From: Phyllobacterium calauticae | GTDB taxonomy: Bacteria; Pseudomonadota; Alphaproteobacteria; Rhizobiales; Rhizobiaceae | Length of the DNA: 64,000 bases | Assembly: GCF_019991125.1 (NCBI RefSeq) | Contig: NZ_JAGENB010000003.1 | Location: forward strand, 372,001-436,000 | Direction: 5' to 3' | Part shown: one piece after another, positions 55,284 to 64,000 of the stretch | Numbering within the stretch: position 1 is the first letter of the stretch | Layout of the letters: every line of letters begins with the position of its first letter | The notes under the pieces: model-generated | Told to the model about the DNA's origin: nothing | Seen by the model: only the letters and a program-made list of their open reading frames with translations | Database searches by the model: none | Position numbers and translations under genes: made by a program

Positions 55284-55670
55284 ATGAGAATCTTTATCGA
55301 CTTCAATTTTGAAGCGGCTCACCATCTGCCGCACTCTTTTCCGGACGGGCATGTCAACCAGCGCCTGCACGGACATAGTTTTCGCGTCCGCGTCAGCCTG
55401 CAGGGCCGGCCGGACCCCAAAACCGGGCTGATCGCCGATCTTGGCGCCGTCAAGACCACGGTCGACAGCGCAAAAGACGCATTGGATCATCGCTATCTCA
55501 ACGAAATTGCCGGACTGGAGTTGCCGACGCTTGAAACCATCGCCATATGGCTGTGGCGGCGTATTGCTCCGGACCTTCCGGCGCTGGCCGAGATCGGCAT
55601 TTACCGCGACAGCTGCGGTGAAGGCTGTGAATATCAGGGCGAGTTTGAAACAGTGGAGGAAGCGGCATGA
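55284..55670 (+). CDS. queD: 6-carboxy-5,6,7,8-tetrahydropterin synthase (QueD) with unusual active site
   Basis: A 128-residue T-fold enzyme predicted to make CPH4 from dihydroneopterin triphosphate. Zinc ligands are His13 (FEAAHHLPH) and His29/His31 (RLHGH). ATG 55284 was chosen because GGGAAG lies upstream. In E. coli QueD the catalytic Cys27 lies in GHKCGRLHGH; here the matching stretch is [10 protein letters not shown], with Asn25 at the Cys site. The C-terminal [12 protein letters not shown] matches E. coli. Either this clade uses another nucleophile or activity is altered. It overlaps queF by ATGA. Confidence 0.9.
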   Translation: MRIFIDFNFEAAHHLPHSFPDGHVNQRLHGHSFRVRVSLQGRPDPKTGLIADLGAVKTTVDSAKDALDHRYLNEIAGLELPTLETIAIWLWRRIAPDLPALAEIGIYRDSCGEGCEYQGEFETVEEAA

Positions 55671-56128
55671 GTCATTACGCAGAACAGGCAACGATGCTGG
55701 GCAAGGATGTTCCCATCCCGCATCATCCCGATGAAGCCTTGCTCGACGCTGTCCCCAACCCGCAAGCGGGGACGCTGTTTCTGGCACGCTTCACCTGCCC
55801 GGAATTCACCTCGCTGTGCCCCGTGACCGGCCAGCCGGATTTCGGCCATCTGGTTATCGATTACGCGCCGGACCAGGCCCTGGTCGAATCCAAGTCGCTG
55901 AAGCTTTTTCTGACCAGCTTCCGCAACCACGGCGCCTTTCACGAGGATTGCACCGTGAATATCGGCAAACGCATCGTGGAAGCGGTCAAGCCGCTCTGGC
56001 TGCGCATCGGCGGTTACTGGTATCCGCGCGGCGGTATCCCCATCGATGTCTTCTGGCAGACCGGGCCGGTACCGGAGGGTCTGTGGCTGCCGGACCAGGG
56101 CGTTCCCACCTATCGCGGCCGCGGCTGA
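55667..56128 (+). CDS. queF: NADPH-dependent 7-cyano-7-deazaguanine reductase
   Basis: A 153-residue short (unimodular) QueF that reduces preQ0 to preQ1. The catalytic Cys lies in [17 protein letters not shown], and [18 protein letters not shown] holds the substrate-binding Glu/His set. It completes the preQ1 branch; tgt and queA lie outside the window. Overlaps queD by four bases. Confidence 0.96.
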   Translation: MSHYAEQATMLGKDVPIPHHPDEALLDAVPNPQAGTLFLARFTCPEFTSLCPVTGQPDFGHLVIDYAPDQALVESKSLKLFLTSFRNHGAFHEDCTVNIGKRIVEAVKPLWLRIGGYWYPRGGIPIDVFWQTGPVPEGLWLPDQGVPTYRGRG

Positions 56129-56153
56129 CCAGGATATAAAGGGAGACGATCCA

Positions 56154-56579
56154 ATGGCTGAACTCAGGGTAAGAACACGGGATGTCGGCGCCACGGCCGT
56201 TCTGGAGCGAGGCGGTCAACCCGTTGTCACATCCCATACGGGCGGCGTACTGAACGTCGCTCACGCGGTTTCGGAGCAGGGTTTTGCGCCGCTTGATCTG
56301 CTCTACGCATCGCTTTCCGCCTGCCTGGTGCTCAGCGCCAAAATGGCGGCGTCGCGGCTCGGCGTTGCCGACAAGCTGGAGGCAGTTCAAGCGCATGTTA
56401 CGGGCGACAAGGCCAAGGACGGTCTTTCGCGCGTTGACCGTTTCCATATAGCCTTCACCATCACCGGCGATATTGATGACGCGACAAAGCATGCGATCGT
56501 CGAGGCCGCGGAAAACGAGATTTGCACCGTAAGCAACACGCTGCGCGGCGATCCGGCCTTCACGACAACACTGAGCTAA
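56154..56579 (+). CDS. OsmC-like protein
   Basis: A 141-residue OsmC/Ohr superfamily member. RVRTRDVGATAVLERGGQPV starts the domain. PLDLLYASLSACLVLSAKMA carries the first Cys, and the second is in AENEICTVSNTLRGDPAF. It is close to the queF stop (25 bases, with AAAGGGAG before the ATG) and may be cotranscribed. Probably a thiol-dependent peroxidase, but distinct from classical OsmC at 48388. Confidence 0.87.
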   Translation: MAELRVRTRDVGATAVLERGGQPVVTSHTGGVLNVAHAVSEQGFAPLDLLYASLSACLVLSAKMAASRLGVADKLEAVQAHVTGDKAKDGLSRVDRFHIAFTITGDIDDATKHAIVEAAENEICTVSNTLRGDPAFTTTLS

Positions 56580-56618
56580 TCCGCCATCCGGCGAGAATGC
56601 GCGGTAAAAAAGGTTATA

Positions 56619-56646
56619 AAAAACGGGGCCAGTGGCCCCGTTTTTT
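56619..56646. terminator. intrinsic terminator between the OsmC-like gene and leuC
   Basis: Stem AAAAACGGGGCC/GGCCCCGTTTTT with a 3-base loop and T-run; A-run on the other side makes it work for leftward leuC too. Confidence 0.85.
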
Positions 56647-56675
56647 ATGGAGTTACACAGGAGATGGCGCGAAGC

Positions 56676-58085
56676 CTATTTCCACTCGCGAATATCGACG
56701 AAATGACCGGCGATTGCGGCGGCGGCGGCCATGGCCGGCGAAACGAGATGCGTACGGCCCTTGAAACCCTGACGGCCCTCGAAATTCCGGTTCGACGTGG
56801 ACGCACAGCGCTCGCCCGGCTTCAGCCGGTCGTCATTCATGGCAAGACACATCGAGCAGCCCGGCTCGCGCCAGTCAAAACCGGCAGCCCTGAAAATCTT
56901 GTCGAGGCCTTCCGCTTCCGCCTGCTCCTTGACCAGACCCGAACCCGGAACGATCATGGCATCGACCGTTTCCGCAACCTTGCGGCCTTCGACAACCTTG
57001 GCGACAGCACGCAGATCCTCGATACGGCCGTTGGTGCACGAGCCGATAAAGACCCGATCAAGCTTGATCTCGGTCATCGGTGTGCCCGGCTTCAGACCCA
57101 TGTAGTCCAGTGCACGCCACTTCGACGTACGCTTGTTCTCGTCGGTGATTTCGTCAGGATTAGGCACCGCACCGGTAATCGAGATCACATCTTCCGGCGA
57201 CGAGCCCCAGGAAACGATGGGCGGCAGGTCGGCGGCATTGAGCACGACCACCTTGTCGAAATGGGCGCCCTCGTCGGACTTCAGTGTCTTCCAGTACTCG
57301 ACCGCCTGATCGAACGCTTCACCCTTCGGCGCGCGCGGCTTGTCCTTCACATAGGCAAAGGTTGTTTCGTCAGGCGCAATCAGGCCTGCGCGGGCACCGC
57401 CTTCGATCGACATGTTGCAGATCGTCATGCGGCCTTCCATCGACAGCGCGCGGATGGCTTCGCCGGCATACTCGATGACATAGCCGGTGCCGCCAGCGGT
57501 GCCGATCTCGCCGATGATAGCAAGGATGATGTCCTTGGCGGTGACGCCGGCCGGCAGAACGCCATCAACACGCACCAGCATGTTCTTGGCCTTTGACTGG
57601 ATCAGCGTCTGCGTTGCCAGCACGTGCTCGACTTCCGACGTGCCGATGCCATGGGCAAGCGCACCGAAGGCACCATGCGTCGATGTATGGCTGTCGCCGC
57701 ACACGATGGTCATGCCCGGAAGCGTGAACCCCTGCTCCGGTCCGATGATGTGGACGATGCCTTGGCGGATGTCCTTCTCAGAATAATATTCAACGCCGAA
57801 ATCCGCAGCATTCTTGGCCAATGCTTCGACCTGGATACGGCTTTCCTCGTTCTTGATGCCGTTGACGCGATCCGGCGAGGTCGGCACATTATGGTCGACG
57901 ACAGCCAGTGTCTTTTCCGGGTGGCGAACCTTGCGGTTGGTAAGGCGCAAGCCTTCGAAAGCCTGCGGGCTGGTCACTTCATGCACAAGGTGACGATCAA
58001 TATAGAGAAGGCAGGTGCCATCGTCCTGCTGATCAACCAGATGATCATCCCAGATCTTGTCATAGAGTGTACGTGGCGCAGTCAT
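56676..58085 (-). CDS. leuC: 3-isopropylmalate dehydratase large subunit
   Basis: A 469-residue aconitase-family enzyme that, with LeuD, isomerises 2- to 3-isopropylmalate in leucine synthesis. The 4Fe-4S cysteines lie in [15 protein letters not shown] and [32 protein letters not shown] and [18 protein letters not shown] segments are substrate-binding. ATG 58085 has GAGGATAT upstream. leuD is not in the window. Confidence 0.97.
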   Translation of the reverse strand: MTAPRTLYDKIWDDHLVDQQDDGTCLLYIDRHLVHEVTSPQAFEGLRLTNRKVRHPEKTLAVVDHNVPTSPDRVNGIKNEESRIQVEALAKNAADFGVEYYSEKDIRQGIVHIIGPEQGFTLPGMTIVCGDSHTSTHGAFGALAHGIGTSEVEHVLATQTLIQSKAKNMLVRVDGVLPAGVTAKDIILAIIGEIGTAGGTGYVIEYAGEAIRALSMEGRMTICNMSIEGGARAGLIAPDETTFAYVKDKPRAPKGEAFDQAVEYWKTLKSDEGAHFDKVVVLNAADLPPIVSWGSSPEDVISITGAVPNPDEITDENKRTSKWRALDYMGLKPGTPMTEIKLDRVFIGSCTNGRIEDLRAVAKVVEGRKVAETVDAMIVPGSGLVKEQAEAEGLDKIFRAAGFDWREPGCSMCLAMNDDRLKPGERCASTSNRNFEGRQGFKGRTHLVSPAMAAAAAIAGHFVDIREWK

Positions 58086-58131
58086 CGCGATATCCTCGGC
58101 AATGGTAGGTGCTGTAAGATTATGTCGTGGA

Positions 58132-58160
58132 CATATGCACTCGGTACCCACTTACGTCAA
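58132..58160 (-). promoter_or_regulatory. candidate sigma-70 promoter of leuC
   Basis: On the leftward strand TTGACG (58160-58155) and CATATG (58137-58132) are 17 bases apart, about 47 bases before leuC. The -35 is good and the -10 is fair. No Leu-rich leader peptide is visible nearby. Confidence 0.45.
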
Positions 58161-58268
58161 GAAACAAGCGATAAAAGTAATATTTCGGCGACAAAGCGCC
58201 GCGACCGGCGCCCGATTCTCCATGATTTTGAAACGATTCTCCCGGCATCGTTATGAGTCACGCGCAGC

Positions 58269-59087
58269 TCAGGTCCGATCATTCAGCCGCACTTCAAGCC
58301 AACGCAGGCCAAGGGACAGGCTGATCGTCAGGATCAGGTAGACATAGGCAACGACGGAATAGGTTTCAAAAAAGCGGAATGAACCCGAGGCATAGACCTT
58401 GCCCATTTGCGTCACGTCGACGACGCCAAGCACCGATACAAGCGACGAGTCCTTCACCATCGAGATGAAGTCGTTGCCATAGGGCGGCAGGATGGTACGC
58501 AATGCCTGGGGCATCACGATCAGCCGGAAGCGCTGGAATCGTTTCAGCCCGAGTGACTTGGCCGCCTCGATCTGTCCCGCGTCGACGGCCTGGATCCCGG
58601 CGCGAAAAATTTCTGCCAAAAATGCCGCATAGGCAAGTGTCAGGGCAATGATCGCCCGCCACAGAAGTGAAAAATCCCGCACCTGCAAGGGCTCGAACAG
58701 GCCGGCGCTCTGAAGCGGATGGGTGAGGAAATTCCACAGGGCGACAACTGCCGGCGCACCAACAAAGGCGATGTAGAACAGGAGAACCAACAGAGGAATT
58801 CCGCGAACGATTTCGACGTAGAACCGGGCGGTCTGCCGCAGGACGATATGTTCCGAGAGGCTCATCAGCGCGAGCAGAAGGCCGAGCCCAGATGCGAGCA
58901 GGAATGCCAGGAGCGAGACCCAGACGGTGATCCAGATGCCCTGCGAGACCGTGGAGAACACCTGCCCGTAGATATCGCTGACCAGGATGGCTATGCCGAG
59001 CACAACAGCGATGGCCGCGGCAACGGCCAGCCACCAGGGGAAGTCCTTCCTGACGAAAGGACTTCTGTTCTGTGAGGGAACTGACAA
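58269..59087 (-). CDS. polar amino-acid ABC transporter permease
   Basis: A 272-residue inner-membrane protein with about five helices. It has the His/Glu/polar amino-acid permease motif [19 protein letters not shown] and the EAA loop [20 protein letters not shown], which contacts the ATPase. TTG 59087, with AGGCGG 5 bases upstream, is the likely start; a longer frame overlaps the binding-protein gene. Leftward after the binding-protein gene, but no ATPase gene follows. Confidence 0.87.
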   Translation of the reverse strand: MSVPSQNRSPFVRKDFPWWLAVAAAIAVVLGIAILVSDIYGQVFSTVSQGIWITVWVSLLAFLLASGLGLLLALMSLSEHIVLRQTARFYVEIVRGIPLLVLLFYIAFVGAPAVVALWNFLTHPLQSAGLFEPLQVRDFSLLWRAIIALTLAYAAFLAEIFRAGIQAVDAGQIEAAKSLGLKRFQRFRLIVMPQALRTILPPYGNDFISMVKDSSLVSVLGVVDVTQMGKVYASGSFRFFETYSVVAYVYLILTISLSLGLRWLEVRLNDRT

Positions 59088-59095
59088 CCGGCCGC

Positions 59096-59890
59096 CTACT
59101 GGCCAAGCTTGTAGTCGAGGAACCACTTTTTGTTGAGGGCGTCGAACGTGCCGTCGGCCTTCAAGACTTCGATGGCCGCATTTACCGGACCAACGAGATC
59201 CGAGCCCTTGGCGAAGATGAAGCCGAAATCCTCAGCACCCAACGGGCCGCCAACGAGCTTCAGCGCGCCGCCGGACGCATCCACATAGCCCTTGCCCGCC
59301 GTACTGTCAGTCAAGACCACGTCAACGTCGCCGGTCTTGAGAGCCTGGATCGTCGCGCCAAACGTTTCGAACAGCTTGATACGCGGATTTTGCTCGTTAC
59401 CGTCAAGCAGATTGTAGACGGCCACGTAGAAATTGGTTGTACCCGGCTGGGCGCCGACGAGACCGTCTTTAATTTCGCCAAAGGTCTTTGCATCGGAAAA
59501 GCGCTTTTCATCAGCGCGAACCAGCATGAATTGCTCTGAACGCATGTAGGGTTCGGAAAAATCCACCTTCTGCTTGCGCTCATCATTGATGGTGATGCCG
59601 GTCATGCCGATCTGGTACTGATTGTCGGCCACGGCCTGAATCATCGCATCCCAGCTGGTATTCAGATATTCCACTTTGAAATTCAACCGTTTGGCGATTT
59701 CATTCATGGCATCATATTCCCAGCCGACCGGCTTGCCGGTTTTGGGATCGACAAACTGCAGCGGCGGATAGGCATTCTCCGTCACAACAGCAACTTTCTT
59801 GCCGCCAAGGTCGGGAAGGGGAGCCGCCAGTGTGGAAAATGGAACCATGGCGAGTGCTATCCCCGCCAGAAAAACGGATCGCAAGTTCAT
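59096..59890 (-). CDS. amino-acid ABC transporter substrate-binding protein
   Basis: A 264-residue periplasmic protein with a signal peptide ([19 protein letters not shown]). The SBP_bac_3 domain has [40 protein letters not shown] and [15 protein letters not shown]. The DA/Arg pocket suits polar amino acids, but the ligand is not predictable. First of the two-gene unit; the permease overlaps or follows closely. Confidence 0.91.
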   Translation of the reverse strand: MNLRSVFLAGIALAMVPFSTLAAPLPDLGGKKVAVVTENAYPPLQFVDPKTGKPVGWEYDAMNEIAKRLNFKVEYLNTSWDAMIQAVADNQYQIGMTGITINDERKQKVDFSEPYMRSEQFMLVRADEKRFSDAKTFGEIKDGLVGAQPGTTNFYVAVYNLLDGNEQNPRIKLFETFGATIQALKTGDVDVVLTDSTAGKGYVDASGGALKLVGGPLGAEDFGFIFAKGSDLVGPVNAAIEVLKADGTFDALNKKWFLDYKLGQ

Positions 59891-60050
59891 GTCAGACCTC
59901 TAATATTGCGTTTTGATCAAGCGAAGCACAAATTTCATTTTATGAAGGCCCCGTCAATCCCCGAACGGCATGCAACTGCTTTATTCGCTATCGCGCAAGC
60001 ACGATTTTTTCAACCGGGCAAGGAAACGGAAACAGCCTTGCCGGAAACAA

Positions 60051-60076
60051 AAAAGGCGGTCCGAAGACCGCCTTTT
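60051..60076 (-). terminator. intrinsic terminator downstream of rplS
   Basis: Perfect 11-bp stem AAAAGGCGGTC/GACCGCCTTTT with CGAA loop; on the leftward strand the T-run after the stem is TTTTTTG, so it ends the rplS transcript. Confidence 0.85.
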
Positions 60077-60096
60077 CAAACTCAAAACAATCGCGC

Positions 60097-60549
60097 TTAT
60101 TCAGCAGCGGGTGCCTTGGCAACGGTTTCTTCCGTTACCTTTTCGGCTGCACCGGTGACCGGAACAGCGGCTTTGCCCTTGCGGTTGTCTTTCTTTTCGA
60201 CAATGCGGGCAGCCTTACCGGTCAGGCCGCGCAGGTAGTAGAGCTTCGCGCGGCGAACCTTGCCGCGACGGACGATCTCTACGCCTTCAACCAGCGGGGA
60301 AATGATCGGGAATACGCGTTCAACGCCTTCGCCGTAGGAAATCTTGCGAACTGTGAAGTTCTCGTTGATGCCAGCGCCGTTGCGGGCAATGCAGACGCCT
60401 TCATAAGCCTGAACGCGGGTACGTGTACCTTCCGTCACGCGAACATTAACGCGGACTGTGTCGCCTGGCTTGAAATCCGGAAGCACGCGCTTGGCTTCGA
60501 TTTTTGCTCTCTGTTCGAGATCGAGCTGACGAATAATATCGACGGTCAT
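60097..60549 (-). CDS. rplS: 50S ribosomal protein L19
   Basis: A 150-residue protein at the 30S-50S interface. [40 protein letters not shown] and [20 protein letters not shown] are the L19 core. An Ala/Lys/Glu tail of about 30 residues follows. ATG 60549 has AGGATG upstream. In most relatives rplS follows trmD; here a GNAT gene and 190 bases lie between. Confidence 0.96.
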   Translation of the reverse strand: MTVDIIRQLDLEQRAKIEAKRVLPDFKPGDTVRVNVRVTEGTRTRVQAYEGVCIARNGAGINENFTVRKISYGEGVERVFPIISPLVEGVEIVRRGKVRRAKLYYLRGLTGKAARIVEKKDNRKGKAAVPVTGAAEKVTEETVAKAPAAE

Positions 60550-60742
60550 CGTCTTCATCCTTTTCTTTTTCAAACAGCCAGAGCGCTCAACACTTGCAAT
60601 GCAGCATCCTGGCCGCATGTCTATGCCTCTGAGGAGGCAGGAGCGAATTCACCATCCATTGATTATCGGACTTGGGATTTTCCCGAGTTCGCGGCCAGAT
60701 ACACCATAAAAGTCCGTTTGTCACCTCTGGCAGCGATTCTTT

Positions 60743-61270
60743 TTAGCGCTGATTGCCACCCGAGTCGAGCCGAAGCGGTTTCCGCATGAAAACCCGTTGT
60801 GTCTCGTCAAGGCCCCTTTCAATGTGATCCCGGCGGATATGCACCAGCGCAGCACTGAGAGCATCGTCGGGAATATCGGTGAATCCAAGCCGCAGGTAAT
60901 AGGGCGCATTCCACGGAACATCCCGGAATGTGGACAACAACAGCCCCATCCTGGCCTCTTTCCGGGCACGATCCTCCACCAGCCCGATCAGTGCCGATCC
61001 GATGCGTCTGCCGGCATGGGCCGGATCCACATCGATCTGTTCGATATAGAGATGATCATCAACCACATCAAAAATCACGAAGGCGACCGGCCGATTGTCA
61101 ACCGCAACAAGAAGGCGATTCTGACTTATCCGTTCAAGCAGAAGGGACGCGGATGTAGGATCGTCATTGGCGATGTCTTCCATGCCGACCGTGCGGAACC
61201 GCACCGCGGAGGCCCGTTCAATGGCCTGGACAGCAGGCACATCCCCTGCATCACCGCTGCGAAACTGCAT
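60743..61270 (-). CDS. GNAT family N-acetyltransferase
   Basis: A 175-residue acetyltransferase starting MQFRSGDAGDVPAVQAIERA. The acetyl-CoA motif A is IEQIDVDPAHAGRRIGSALI, and LLSTFRDVPWNAPYYLRLGF is the family's late motif. It lies 13 bases after trmD in the same direction and may be cotranscribed. The substrate is unknown. Confidence 0.88.
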   Translation of the reverse strand: MQFRSGDAGDVPAVQAIERASAVRFRTVGMEDIANDDPTSASLLLERISQNRLLVAVDNRPVAFVIFDVVDDHLYIEQIDVDPAHAGRRIGSALIGLVEDRARKEARMGLLLSTFRDVPWNAPYYLRLGFTDIPDDALSAALVHIRRDHIERGLDETQRVFMRKPLRLDSGGNQR

Positions 61271-61283
61271 TGTCCTGATCCTG

Positions 61284-62000
61284 TTATTTACGCGGCTTCC
61301 TGGCCTGCGGATAACGATCCCACAGGTCTGGACGCCGTTCCTGCGTCAGTTTTTCCGCTTCAGCCCTGCGCCATTTCTCAATGGCCCCGTGGTTGCCGGA
61401 GAGAAGCACGTCGGGAATGCGGCGCCCTTCCCACTCCTGCGGCTTGGTGTATTGCGGATGCTCCAGCAACCCGGTCTCAAAACTTTCCGTGTCACCCGAC
61501 TGGGCATTGCCCATCACACCGGGCAAAAGGCGAACGATCGCATCGAGAACAACGATAGCTGCCGTCTCGCCGCCGGAAAGGATGTAATCGCCGATTGAAA
61601 CTTCTTCAAAGCCGCGCGCTTCGATCAACCGTTCGTCGACGCCTTCGAACCGGCCGCACAGAATGATTGCACCGGGGCCCGCAGCAAGTTCGCGCACGCG
61701 TTCCTGGCTCAGCGGCTTGCCGCGGGGGCTCATGAAGAGCCGCGGCCGCTCATCCGCCACCGCATCGACGGCACGCGCCAGGACATCTGCCTTCATCACC
61801 ATGCCAGCCCCGCCGCCAGCGGGCGTGTCGTCAACCATACGGTGCCGATCCGTGGCGAAATCGCGAATCTGTACGGTTTCAAGCGACCATGCCGTATCGG
61901 CCAATGCCTTTCCAGCGAGAGAGACGCCGAGCGGCCCGGGGAACATTTCCGGATAGAGCGTCAGCACCGTCGCACGGAAACCGGCAGCCTGGCCGCTCAT
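61284..62000 (-). CDS. trmD: tRNA (guanine-N1)-methyltransferase
   Basis: A 238-residue SPOUT-fold enzyme that makes m1G37 in tRNAs. [20 protein letters not shown] at the start, [20 protein letters not shown], and [19 protein letters not shown] (the trefoil-knot SAM site) are family markers. Overlaps rimM by ATGA, the normal coupled order. Confidence 0.97.
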   Translation of the reverse strand: MSGQAAGFRATVLTLYPEMFPGPLGVSLAGKALADTAWSLETVQIRDFATDRHRMVDDTPAGGGAGMVMKADVLARAVDAVADERPRLFMSPRGKPLSQERVRELAAGPGAIILCGRFEGVDERLIEARGFEEVSIGDYILSGGETAAIVVLDAIVRLLPGVMGNAQSGDTESFETGLLEHPQYTKPQEWEGRRIPDVLLSGNHGAIEKWRRAEAEKLTQERRPDLWDRYPQARKPRK

Positions 62001-62575
62001 GGCCGCTCTTTCCCGCCATCACCACCCAGCTGCCTGCGCCGGTCCTCTTCTTCGTTCTCGTCCGGAATAAGCCCGGCGGCCGCGGGATCGATAACGACCT
62101 GTCCGGCCTTGATGTCGATATGCGGCACGGCGGCCTGGGTGAACGGAATCAGCATCGGCCGGCGTCCCGGTATCGTCAACTCGATGAGATCACCGCCACC
62201 GAAATTGAACATGGCCGAGACCTTGCCATAGGGATTGCCTGCTGCGTCCATGGCATCGAGCCCGATCAGGTCGGCATGATAGAACTCGTCTTCCTCAAGC
62301 TCTTCCGGCAGCTGCGAGCGGTCGATAAACAGCGTCGTGCCGTTCAGCGCTTCAGCCATGTTGCGGTCATTGACCCCGCGGAACCGCACAACGACAACCG
62401 TATTGGCCGGGCGGATAGCCAGAATCTCGAAGCTTCTGCCGGTCACATCGTAAAGCAGGCCATAATCGGCCAGCGCCAGCGGGTCGCCGGTAAACGTCTT
62501 GACCCGCACTTCGCCACGCGTTCCGTGTGCTGCACCGATAACGGCGAGTTGCACTGGATCATTCAATTTTGCCAT
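61997..62575 (-). CDS. rimM: 16S rRNA processing protein RimM
   Basis: A 192-residue ribosome-maturation factor that binds S19 and helps assemble the 30S head. [20 protein letters not shown] is the N-terminal signature, [20 protein letters not shown] and [20 protein letters not shown] lie in the PRC-barrel half. It is the first gene of the leftward rimM-trmD-GNAT-rplS run. Its usual upstream neighbour rpsP is about 52 kb away. Confidence 0.95.
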   Translation of the reverse strand: MAKLNDPVQLAVIGAAHGTRGEVRVKTFTGDPLALADYGLLYDVTGRSFEILAIRPANTVVVVRFRGVNDRNMAEALNGTTLFIDRSQLPEELEEDEFYHADLIGLDAMDAAGNPYGKVSAMFNFGGGDLIELTIPGRRPMLIPFTQAAVPHIDIKAGQVVIDPAAAGLIPDENEEEDRRRQLGGDGGKERP

Positions 62576-62723
62576 CGGGCTGTTCCATTCCTATCTTCTC
62601 TTTCCGACGAATTACTCTGTCTTTGATCAAACGCCAAGTGCGAAGGATCAGCCCTCAAGGGAAAGCGAAACGACTCCGTAAGGACTGTCGTGGCATGGTC
62701 TACCCCGATACACGGTAAGGAGT

Positions 62724-63686
62724 ATGGCAATGGTGGCGCAGCCCCAGAATGCCGAGTTTCTTGTTTCGGCCCGGCCAGACCTCATCGCGGCGCGGGAAGA
62801 ATGGCTCAGATCACTGAAAAACACCCGGCGTCTGGCGGCCAACACGCTGGAAGCCTATGAGCGCGACACCCGTCAGTTCTTCCAGTTTCTCACCGGTCAT
62901 CTCGCTGAGCCGCCATCCCTGAAGGACGTCGCAACCCTGCGGATTGCCGATCTGCGATCCTACCTGGCGCGGCGGCGGAATGACGGTGCCGGTGCGCGCA
63001 CGCTCGGGCGCGGTCTTGCGGGCATTCGTTCGTTTCTGCGCCATCTGGAAAAGCAGGGCATGGCCAATGCGGCAGCTTCCATTGCCATGCGCGCGCCGAA
63101 GCAGCCGAAATCCCTGCCAAAGCCGCTGACGACCATCGATGCGCGCCGCGTGGTGGAAAAAGGCGAACAGCTCAATGAGGAACCCTGGATTGCCGCGCGC
63201 AATGCGGCGGTGCTGACCCTGCTCTACGGTTGCGGCCTGCGCATTTCCGAAGCACTCAACCTGGACGGCGCCGCCTTGCGTGATGCCTCAGCGCGTTCCA
63301 TCCCCATCACCGGCAAGGGCGGCAAGACGCGCATGGTGCCGCTCCTGCCCATAGTCCACCGGGCGGTGGAGGAATACCGCACGCTCTGCCCCCACGAACT
63401 GGAAGCGGGCAAGCCGCTGTTTCGCGGCGCGCGGGGTGGGGAACTGCATCCGGCCATCATCCAGCGCGACATGCAGAAAATGCGCGGCGCGCTCGGCCTG
63501 CCGGTGACCGCGACGCCGCATGCCCTGCGCCATTCCTTCGCGACCCATTTGCTCGGGCGCGGCGGCGATTTGCGCACGATCCAGGAACTGCTCGGCCATG
63601 CAAGCCTGTCAACGACGCAGGTCTATACCGGCGTTGATACCGACAGACTGATGGAAATCTACGACAAGGCACATCCCCGCGCCTGA
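62724..63686 (+). CDS. xerC: tyrosine recombinase XerC
   Basis: A 320-residue site-specific recombinase that resolves chromosome dimers at dif with XerD and FtsK. The N-terminal SAM-like DNA-binding domain starts TRRLAANTLEAYERDTRQFF. Catalytic residues are in CGLRISEALNL (Arg), GKGGKTRMVPLLPI (Lys), HALRHSFATHLL (His-x-x-Arg) and LGHASLSTTQVYTGVDTDRL (His and Tyr). Length and intact residues suit chromosomal XerC rather than a phage integrase, and there is no att-like context. Confidence 0.94.
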   Translation: MAMVAQPQNAEFLVSARPDLIAAREEWLRSLKNTRRLAANTLEAYERDTRQFFQFLTGHLAEPPSLKDVATLRIADLRSYLARRRNDGAGARTLGRGLAGIRSFLRHLEKQGMANAAASIAMRAPKQPKSLPKPLTTIDARRVVEKGEQLNEEPWIAARNAAVLTLLYGCGLRISEALNLDGAALRDASARSIPITGKGGKTRMVPLLPIVHRAVEEYRTLCPHELEAGKPLFRGARGGELHPAIIQRDMQKMRGALGLPVTATPHALRHSFATHLLGRGGDLRTIQELLGHASLSTTQVYTGVDTDRLMEIYDKAHPRA

Positions 63687-63699
63687 ACGGTCCCATATT

Positions 63700-63716
63700 G
63701 ATTGTTACAAACAATC
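63700..63716 (+). terminator. hairpin after xerC
   Basis: GATTGTT-ACA-AACAATC, a perfect 7-bp stem 14 bases after the xerC stop, without a T-run. Weak terminator or end-protecting hairpin. Confidence 0.35.
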
Positions 63717-63722
63717 TGCAGA

Positions 63723-63799
63723 CTAGTGGTCCGATTCTGACATTTGCATCCCTTCGATACAAGCCATTCAGGCAAATGTCAGAATCAAAGGACCACTAG
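63723..63799. repeat. palindromic repeat element, copy 1 (77 bases)
   Basis: Arms 63723-63747 and 63772-63799 are inverted: CTAGTGGTCC then GATTCTGACATTTGC on the left, and the reverse complement on the right with an extra AAA. The loop is 24 bases. The ends are CTAG. It resembles the intergenic palindromic repeats known from Brucella and related genera (such as Bru-RS), but family membership is not confirmed. Confidence 0.75.
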
Positions 63800-63812
63800 C
63801 AAGCATATAATT

Positions 63813-63891
63813 CTAGTGGAACTTTGAATTTGACATTCGCTTGTTGCGCGTGATGTCAAATGAGATGCGAATGTCAAATTCGTTCCACTAG
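63813..63891. repeat. palindromic repeat element, copy 2 (79 bases, diverged and inverted)
   Basis: Arms 63813-63840 and 63867-63891: CTAGTGGAAC, TTT, GAATTTGACATTCGC on the left, and on the right the complement lacking the TTT. It has the same architecture as copy 1, but the 3-base extra sits on the other arm. The two elements are 13 bases apart and share the CTAGTGG ends and a TGACATT core. Confidence 0.75.
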
Positions 63892-63928
63892 CTTTAACGC
63901 CTTTTTGTCAAACCCCATATATGCATTG

Positions 63929-64000
63929 ATGATGACCCATTCCGGCCCCACCACTTCTCTTGATCGCATTGCTGAGAGCGCACTGAGGCTCCTGGCTTTT
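63929..64000 (+). CDS. possible start of a gene running off the right edge
   Basis: An open frame MMTHSGPTTSLDRIAESALR continues to the window end, 24 codons. The residues look protein-like, but there is no clear ribosome-binding site and no family is recognisable from so short a piece. Confidence 0.35.
   Translation, partial: MMTHSGPTTSLDRIAESALRLLAF

Overview
The window is ordinary chromosomal DNA of an alphaproteobacterium of the order Hyphomicrobiales (Rhizobiales), most likely Brucellaceae or Phyllobacteriaceae. This rests on protein content: a large NAD-glutamate dehydrogenase, an Ala/Glu-tailed ribosomal protein S16, a Mic60-like protein inside a heme operon, and a CenR-type regulator next to a cyclic-nucleotide-binding protein. 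Gene order and a moderately GC-rich, tightly packed layout agree. No rRNA, tRNA, CRISPR array, prophage or insertion sequence was recognised, and almost every gene is a core or shell gene.

Layout. 1-1.6 kb: 5' part of NAD-glutamate dehydrogenase. 1.7-4.3 kb: lemA with two TPM-domain genes. 4.3-7.3 kb: pyridoxal kinase, carbonic anhydrase, a small secreted protein and a lytic transglycosylase. 7.6-8.2 kb: a BrnT/BrnA toxin-antitoxin pair. 8.5-10.8 kb: ffh, chorismate mutase and rpsP. 10.9-19.2 kb: three regulator-centred units (TetR with a short-chain dehydrogenase; a MocR-type regulator; DeoR with a sugar/choline-kinase-like protein and an FAD-GcvT dehydrogenase) plus a DNA-repair methyltransferase. 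19.4-22.9 kb: mgtE and typA, each preceded by a short leader ORF. 23-27.7 kb: acetyltransferase, pyrophosphatase, YggT, an exporter and an amidotransferase. 27.9-32.7 kb: hemC-hemD-mitofilin-hemY, read leftwards. 32.8-36.3 kb: tsaD-gpsA-YciI-EVE-methyltransferase. 36.3-42.6 kb: an L,D-transpeptidase, cenR, a cNMP-binding protein, xthA, a LolA-like protein and ftsK. 42.8-48.8 kb: amtB-glnK behind a sigma-54 promoter, tesB, a UbiH-type hydroxylase, an aldo/keto reductase and osmC. 48.9-52.3 kb: sdhCDAB. 53.9-56.1 kb: queC-queE-queD-queF. 56.7-62.6 kb: leuC, half of an amino-acid ABC importer, rplS, trmD and rimM. 62.7-63.7 kb: xerC. Two diverged palindromic repeats and a partial ORF close the window.

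The most interesting signal is upstream of mgtE. A 19-residue leader ORF ends inside a long imperfect hairpin of about 25 base pairs. The 3' arm of that hairpin also holds an 8-base exact complement of the mgtE ribosome-binding site. The two structures exclude each other, so this looks like a translational attenuator that could read magnesium through leader translation. Two more points deserve attention. typA has an 18-codon leader ORF with a strong Shine-Dalgarno sequence that overlaps the typA start. The usual ffh-rpsP-rimM-trmD-rplS cluster is split so that one inversion of about 52 kb would restore it. The queD product also has Asn where the catalytic Cys of E. coli QueD lies.
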